A DNA stretch of 5,788 nt, taken from positions 1 through 5,788 of the forward strand of contig SLFB01000225.1 in assembly GCA_007124475.1 (NCBI GenBank), in the 5' to 3' direction. The notes under the pieces were generated by a model. It was not told the DNA's origin. It was given only the letters and a program-made list of their open reading frames with translations, and made no database searches. Below, piece after piece: positions 5,600-5,788 of this stretch (the stretch's first letter is position 1; each line of letters opens with the position of its first letter). This DNA comes from Vibrio sp. (GTDB lineage Bacteria; Pseudomonadota; Gammaproteobacteria; Enterobacterales; Vibrionaceae). The position numbers were made by a program, and so were the translations under genes.

Positions 5600-5615
5600 T
5601 GTGAATCCCATCACA
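5600..5615. promoter_or_regulatory. CRP (cAMP receptor protein) binding site upstream of cytR
   Basis: The sequence TGTGAATCCCATCACA matches both CRP half-sites perfectly (TGTGA-N6-TCACA), with A/T-leaning flanks. It lies 162 bp before the cytR ATG and 57 bp past the priA stop, so cytR is the natural target. CRP activation of cytR is established in E. coli. If the start site is near 5535 the box centre is at about -72.5, a helical phase used by class I CRP sites. Confidence 0.88.
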
Positions 5616-5672
5616 ATAAACAATATTCATATCCCTTCTCTAGGGTCTGTTGTCCCTCATAAGATTTGATCG

Positions 5673-5788
5673 TTAACTTAAATCTTGAGGATCAATATCC
5701 AATGACCAACGTACTTTATTGGCCAGCGGCAATAACTGGATAACCGGTTTAGCGCTGGTTAAAATGGCCTGCATCATCGCTCTTGAGA
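5673..5788 (-). CDS. priA: PriA, primosomal helicase (C-terminal end only)
   Basis: PriA is the 3'-to-5' helicase that recognises stalled forks and reloads the replicative helicase. Only the last 37 codons and the TAA (5673-5675) are in the window; the gene continues off the right edge. The fragment ends LPLANKVRWSLDIDPQDLS, which parallels the E. coli PriA terminus (KVKWVLDVDP near the end, as I recall it). The preceding SRAMMQAILTSAKPVIQLL fits the final C-terminal helix. Its position upstream of cytR on the same strand agrees with the conserved order priA-cytR-ftsN. No clear terminator with a T-run follows, only short GC blocks (AGGG/CCCT, about 5633-5657). Confidence 0.88.
   Translation of the reverse strand, partial: SRAMMQAILTSAKPVIQLLPLANKVRWSLDIDPQDLS

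Noticed and set aside
5633..5657. Possible priA terminator from AGGG/CCCT/AGGG blocks
   Set aside because: The stems are only 4 bp, mutually exclusive and not followed by a T-run.
1..5788. A novel mobile, defence or biosynthetic system
   Set aside because: All long minus-strand frames are recognised core genes in a conserved order, with no composition break, transposase, integrase, tRNA border or repeat array.

Overview
The window looks like a core chromosomal segment of a gammaproteobacterium, most likely a Vibrionaceae member. Every complete gene lies on the minus strand. In the direction of transcription (right to left) the order is priA (3' end only), cytR, ftsN, hslV, hslU, menA, rraA. 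This is the order known from Escherichia coli. The Vibrio assignment rests on a short 181-residue FtsN without the long E. coli linker, a CytR that starts MATMKDVAQ, an RraA with an acidic C-terminal tail, and moderate base composition. It comes from recalled family features, not from a search.

Right part (4424-5788): the last 37 codons of priA (replication restart helicase) are followed by a 235-bp regulatory region. It holds a perfect CRP half-site pair (TGTGA-N6-TCACA), a 7-bp inverted repeat beside it, and a small palindrome flanked by direct repeats that could be an operator. cytR, a LacI-family repressor, follows. Centre (3053-4423): ftsN, the division activator, starts with GTG. Downstream of it lies a near-consensus sigma-32 heat-shock promoter that drives hslV and hslU, the HslVU (ClpQY) protease. 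A strong intrinsic terminator follows hslU by a few bases, so hslVU reads as a closed heat-shock operon.

Left part (1-1650): menA (1,4-dihydroxy-2-naphthoate prenyltransferase, menaquinone synthesis) and rraA (RNase E regulator) each have a TATACT -10 candidate upstream. Transcription ends at a strong hairpin with a T-run at 28-55. That hairpin is built from the last unit of a three-copy 15-bp tandem repeat, which in one plus-strand frame could also encode the Lys/Glu-rich tail of a convergent gene.

I see no mobile element, CRISPR array, tRNA or rRNA, defence system or horizontally acquired block. The neighbourhood is conserved housekeeping DNA and I do not find a previously undescribed system in it. 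The interest lies in the regulatory stretches and in small details of FtsN, RraA and the left-edge repeat.
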